DNA of 7,511 nucleotides from Thermoflexus sp. (lineage in GTDB: Bacteria > Chloroflexota > Anaerolineae > B4-G1 > DUEL01): positions 1-7,511 of the forward strand of contig JAPYWT010000109.1 of the NCBI GenBank assembly GCA_028276215.1. Reading direction: 5' to 3'. Both the position numbers and the translations under genes were made by a program. Every line of letters begins with the position of its first letter. Position 1 is the first letter of the stretch. The notes beneath the pieces were generated by a model. That model was not told where the DNA came from and did not search any database. It worked only from the letters and a program-made list of their open reading frames with translations. Shown piece by piece: positions 6,086 through 7,511 of this stretch.

Positions 6086-6418
6086 ATGGAGACCGAACTC
6101 TTCACCCACCCCGAACTGAACCGCGAGGTCACGGCCATCGGCGGGCGCTACTTCTGGATGAAGGAAGGGCGGCTCCCCTTTGGGGGACGGGAAGTCCTCT
6201 ACCTGGTGGGCTGTGCGGTTCTGGACACCACCTGCTGTGGGGTGGGGGGCTTCGGCTGTGCGCTGGTGCCGGGCTTTGTGGTGGAGTGGAAGAGCGCCGT
6301 CTCCCCGGACGGGCGGCCCGTCTCCCGCGTGGAGCGGATACGGGACGAGGCGACCCAGGCCGAAATCCGCCGCCTCCTCCGGGCGACCGAACCCGTCCAC
6401 CAGGTCACCTTCCTGTAA
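6086..6418 (+). CDS. Conserved-looking small protein of unknown function with CC-centred cysteine motif
   Basis: I do not recognise the family. The 110-residue product has no signal peptide. Its central hydrophobic part, GREVLYLVGCAVLDTTCC, runs into GVGGFGCALVPG. Four cysteines are arranged symmetrically: C43, C50, C51 and C58, or C-x6-CC-x6-C, which could bind a metal or form disulphides. The charged C-terminal third is probably helical (about 80-100). Coding is supported by GC-rich third positions and an open frame ending just before the second heptamer array. The ATG at 6086 was chosen because the only upstream ATG in frame (6029) lies in the hairpin and would add 19 atypical residues. 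No Shine-Dalgarno is seen before either. Its place between thiolase and FMN enzyme genes suggests a part in the same pathway, but that is guilt by association. It does not look like a DUF35 thiolase partner. Confidence 0.72.
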   Translation: METELFTHPELNREVTAIGGRYFWMKEGRLPFGGREVLYLVGCAVLDTTCCGVGGFGCALVPGFVVEWKSAVSPDGRPVSRVERIRDEATQAEIRRLLRATEPVHQVTFL

Positions 6419-6422
6419 TTTC

Positions 6423-6513
6423 ACGTTTCACGTTTCACTTTTCACTTTTCACGTTTCACGTTTTACGTTTCACGTTTTACGTTTCACGTTTTACGTTTCA
6501 CATTTCACGTCTC
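6423..6513 (+). repeat. Heptamer tandem repeat array 2 (13 units)
   Basis: Thirteen contiguous 7-base units fill nearly the whole 98-base gap between two genes, preceded by a TTTC remnant (6419-6422) directly after the TAA stop. The order is ACGTTTC twice, ACTTTTC twice, then alternating ACGTTTC and ACGTTTT with a final ACGTTTC, and degenerate end units ACATTTC and ACGTCTC. The string 6447-6501 is identical over 55 bases to 2563-2617 in array 1. The array ends three bases before the next start codon. Confidence 0.93.
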
Positions 6514-6516
6514 ACC

Positions 6517-7476
6517 ATGCTCCAAACCCGCATCACCCAACTCTTCGGCATAGAATACCCCATCGTCGGCGGCTGCATGATGCACATCTCCGGCCCGGAG
6601 TTTGTCGCCGCCATCTCCAACGCGGGCGCGCTGGGCGTCCTGGCCTCGGCGATGTTCCCGGACCGGGAGTCCTTCCGGCAGGCCGTCCGCCGCACCCGCG
6701 CGCTGACCGACCGTCCCTTCGCGGTGAACCTCAGCCTTCATCCCGCCGTCCGTCCCATAGATAACCACATCTACGTGGACGTCATCCTGGAGGAGGGGGT
6801 TTCCATCGTGGAGACCAGCGGGCACCGACCGCCGGAGGACCTCTACGCCCGGCTGAAGGCCGCCGGGGTGACGGTGATGCACAAGTGCGTCAGCGTGCGG
6901 CATGCCCTCACCGCCCAGCGCCTGGGGGCCGACGCGGTGACCGTCTTCGGCTACGAAGGGGGCGGGCACATCGGCGAACTGGGGCTGACGACGATGGTGC
7001 TGGTCCCGCTGGCGGCGGACGCGCTGGAGGTGCCGGTTCTGGCCGCGGGCGGCATCGCCGACGGGCGCGGGCTGGCGGCCGCGCTGGCCCTGGGGGCCGA
7101 GGGCGTGGTCATCGGCACCCGTCTCCTGCTGACGGAGGAGTGCCCCATCCACCCGAACCTGAAGCGGGCGCTGGCGGAGGCCGCCGAGACGGACACCCGG
7201 CCCGTTCTGGGCTCCCTGAACAACCAGATGCGGGCCTGGGACAATGCCGCCGCCCGCAAACTGGCCGAACTGGAAGAGCGCGGCGCGTCCCTGGCGGAGA
7301 TTCTGGCCGTTGTCGGCGGCCACATGACGCGCCGGATGTACGAGACCGGAGAGGTGGACGTGGGGGTGACGGCCTGCAGCCAGGCCATCGGCCTGATCCG
7401 GGAGGTCCGCCCGGTGGCGGAGGTGATTCGGGGGATGGCAGAAGAAGCGCAGGCTGTCCTGAGACGGCTGCTTTAA
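6517..7476 (+). CDS. Nitronate monooxygenase / FabK-like FMN enzyme
   Basis: This 319-residue TIM-barrel flavoprotein belongs to the NPD/nitronate monooxygenase family, which also includes the enoyl-ACP reductase FabK. The N-terminus QLFGIEYPIVGG (about 8-19) and SNAGALGVLAS (34-44) are family hallmarks. GYEGGGHIGE at 145-154 holds the expected catalytic H151. AAGGIADGRGLAAALALGA (177-193) and GVVIGTRLLL bind FMN phosphate. Length is normal for the family. Members either oxidise nitronates with oxygen or reduce enoyl thioesters with NAD(P)H. GGHIGELGLTTMVLVP looks at least as close to FabK as to class I nitronate enzymes, and the beta-oxidation neighbours make an enoyl-thioester substrate plausible. 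The start ATG at 6517 begins the conserved region; the open frame upstream to 6037 is repeat-derived and overlaps the preceding gene. No Shine-Dalgarno precedes it, because the heptamer array abuts the start. Confidence 0.9.
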   Translation: MLQTRITQLFGIEYPIVGGCMMHISGPEFVAAISNAGALGVLASAMFPDRESFRQAVRRTRALTDRPFAVNLSLHPAVRPIDNHIYVDVILEEGVSIVETSGHRPPEDLYARLKAAGVTVMHKCVSVRHALTAQRLGADAVTVFGYEGGGHIGELGLTTMVLVPLAADALEVPVLAAGGIADGRGLAAALALGAEGVVIGTRLLLTEECPIHPNLKRALAEAAETDTRPVLGSLNNQMRAWDNAAARKLAELEERGASLAEILAVVGGHMTRRMYETGEVDVGVTACSQAIGLIREVRPVAEVIRGMAEEAQAVLRRLL

Positions 7477-7511
7477 AGTGAAGATGAGGGCCGGGGCGGG
7501 CCATTGGCCCG

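Noticed and set aside
6423..6513. CRISPR array
   Set aside because: Units are 7 bases, contiguous and without spacers.
6037..6516. 160-residue N-terminal extension of the FMN enzyme frame
   Set aside because: It runs through another gene out of frame and through the heptamer array (giving repetitive FTFHVSRFTF-like sequence); the family's N-terminus begins at 6517.
7497..7511. CGGGCC/GGCCCG palindrome as terminator of the last gene
   Set aside because: The loop is three bases, no T-run is visible and the window ends there, so it cannot be judged.

Overview
The window is a GC-rich bacterial segment with every gene on the + strand. Strong AGGAGGT ribosome binding sites, an LRR-Roc-COR GTPase, intergenic heptamer arrays and a peroxisome-like beta-oxidation gene set suggest an uncultured or thermophilic Chloroflexota-type bacterium. 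That assignment is inference from general knowledge, and no marker gene in the window settles it.

Region 1 (1-2553) is the 3' part of a large Roco-family gene whose start lies upstream of the window. It has nine near-identical 23-residue leucine-rich repeats, a Roc GTPase domain, a COR domain and a C-terminal tail. The tail begins inside an AT-richer patch. It contains a Gly/Asn-rich beta motif and a helical end, and it carries its own well-spaced Shine-Dalgarno and ATG (2191-2208).

Region 2 (2554-2639) is intergenic and is mostly a nine-unit heptamer array.

Region 3 (2640-7476) is a co-directional lipid-metabolism cluster. It encodes a three-domain enzyme (MaoC-type hydratase, MFE-2-type dehydrogenase, SCP2 lipid-binding domain), an SCPx-type thiolase, a 110-residue protein of unknown function with a symmetric cysteine motif, and an FMN-dependent nitronate monooxygenase/FabK-like enzyme. 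The first two together could hydrate, oxidise and cleave an enoyl-CoA, which is the chemistry of the peroxisomal MFE-2/SCPx pair acting on branched or sterol-derived acyl chains. An acyl-CoA ligase and acyl-CoA dehydrogenase would have to lie elsewhere. A long hairpin (6028-6075) follows the thiolase, and a 13-unit heptamer array lies directly against the start of the last gene.

The last 35 bases (7477-7511) hold no gene. They contain a short GC palindrome cut by the window end. No tRNA, rRNA, CRISPR array or insertion sequence was seen, and no convincing sigma-type promoter could be picked out.
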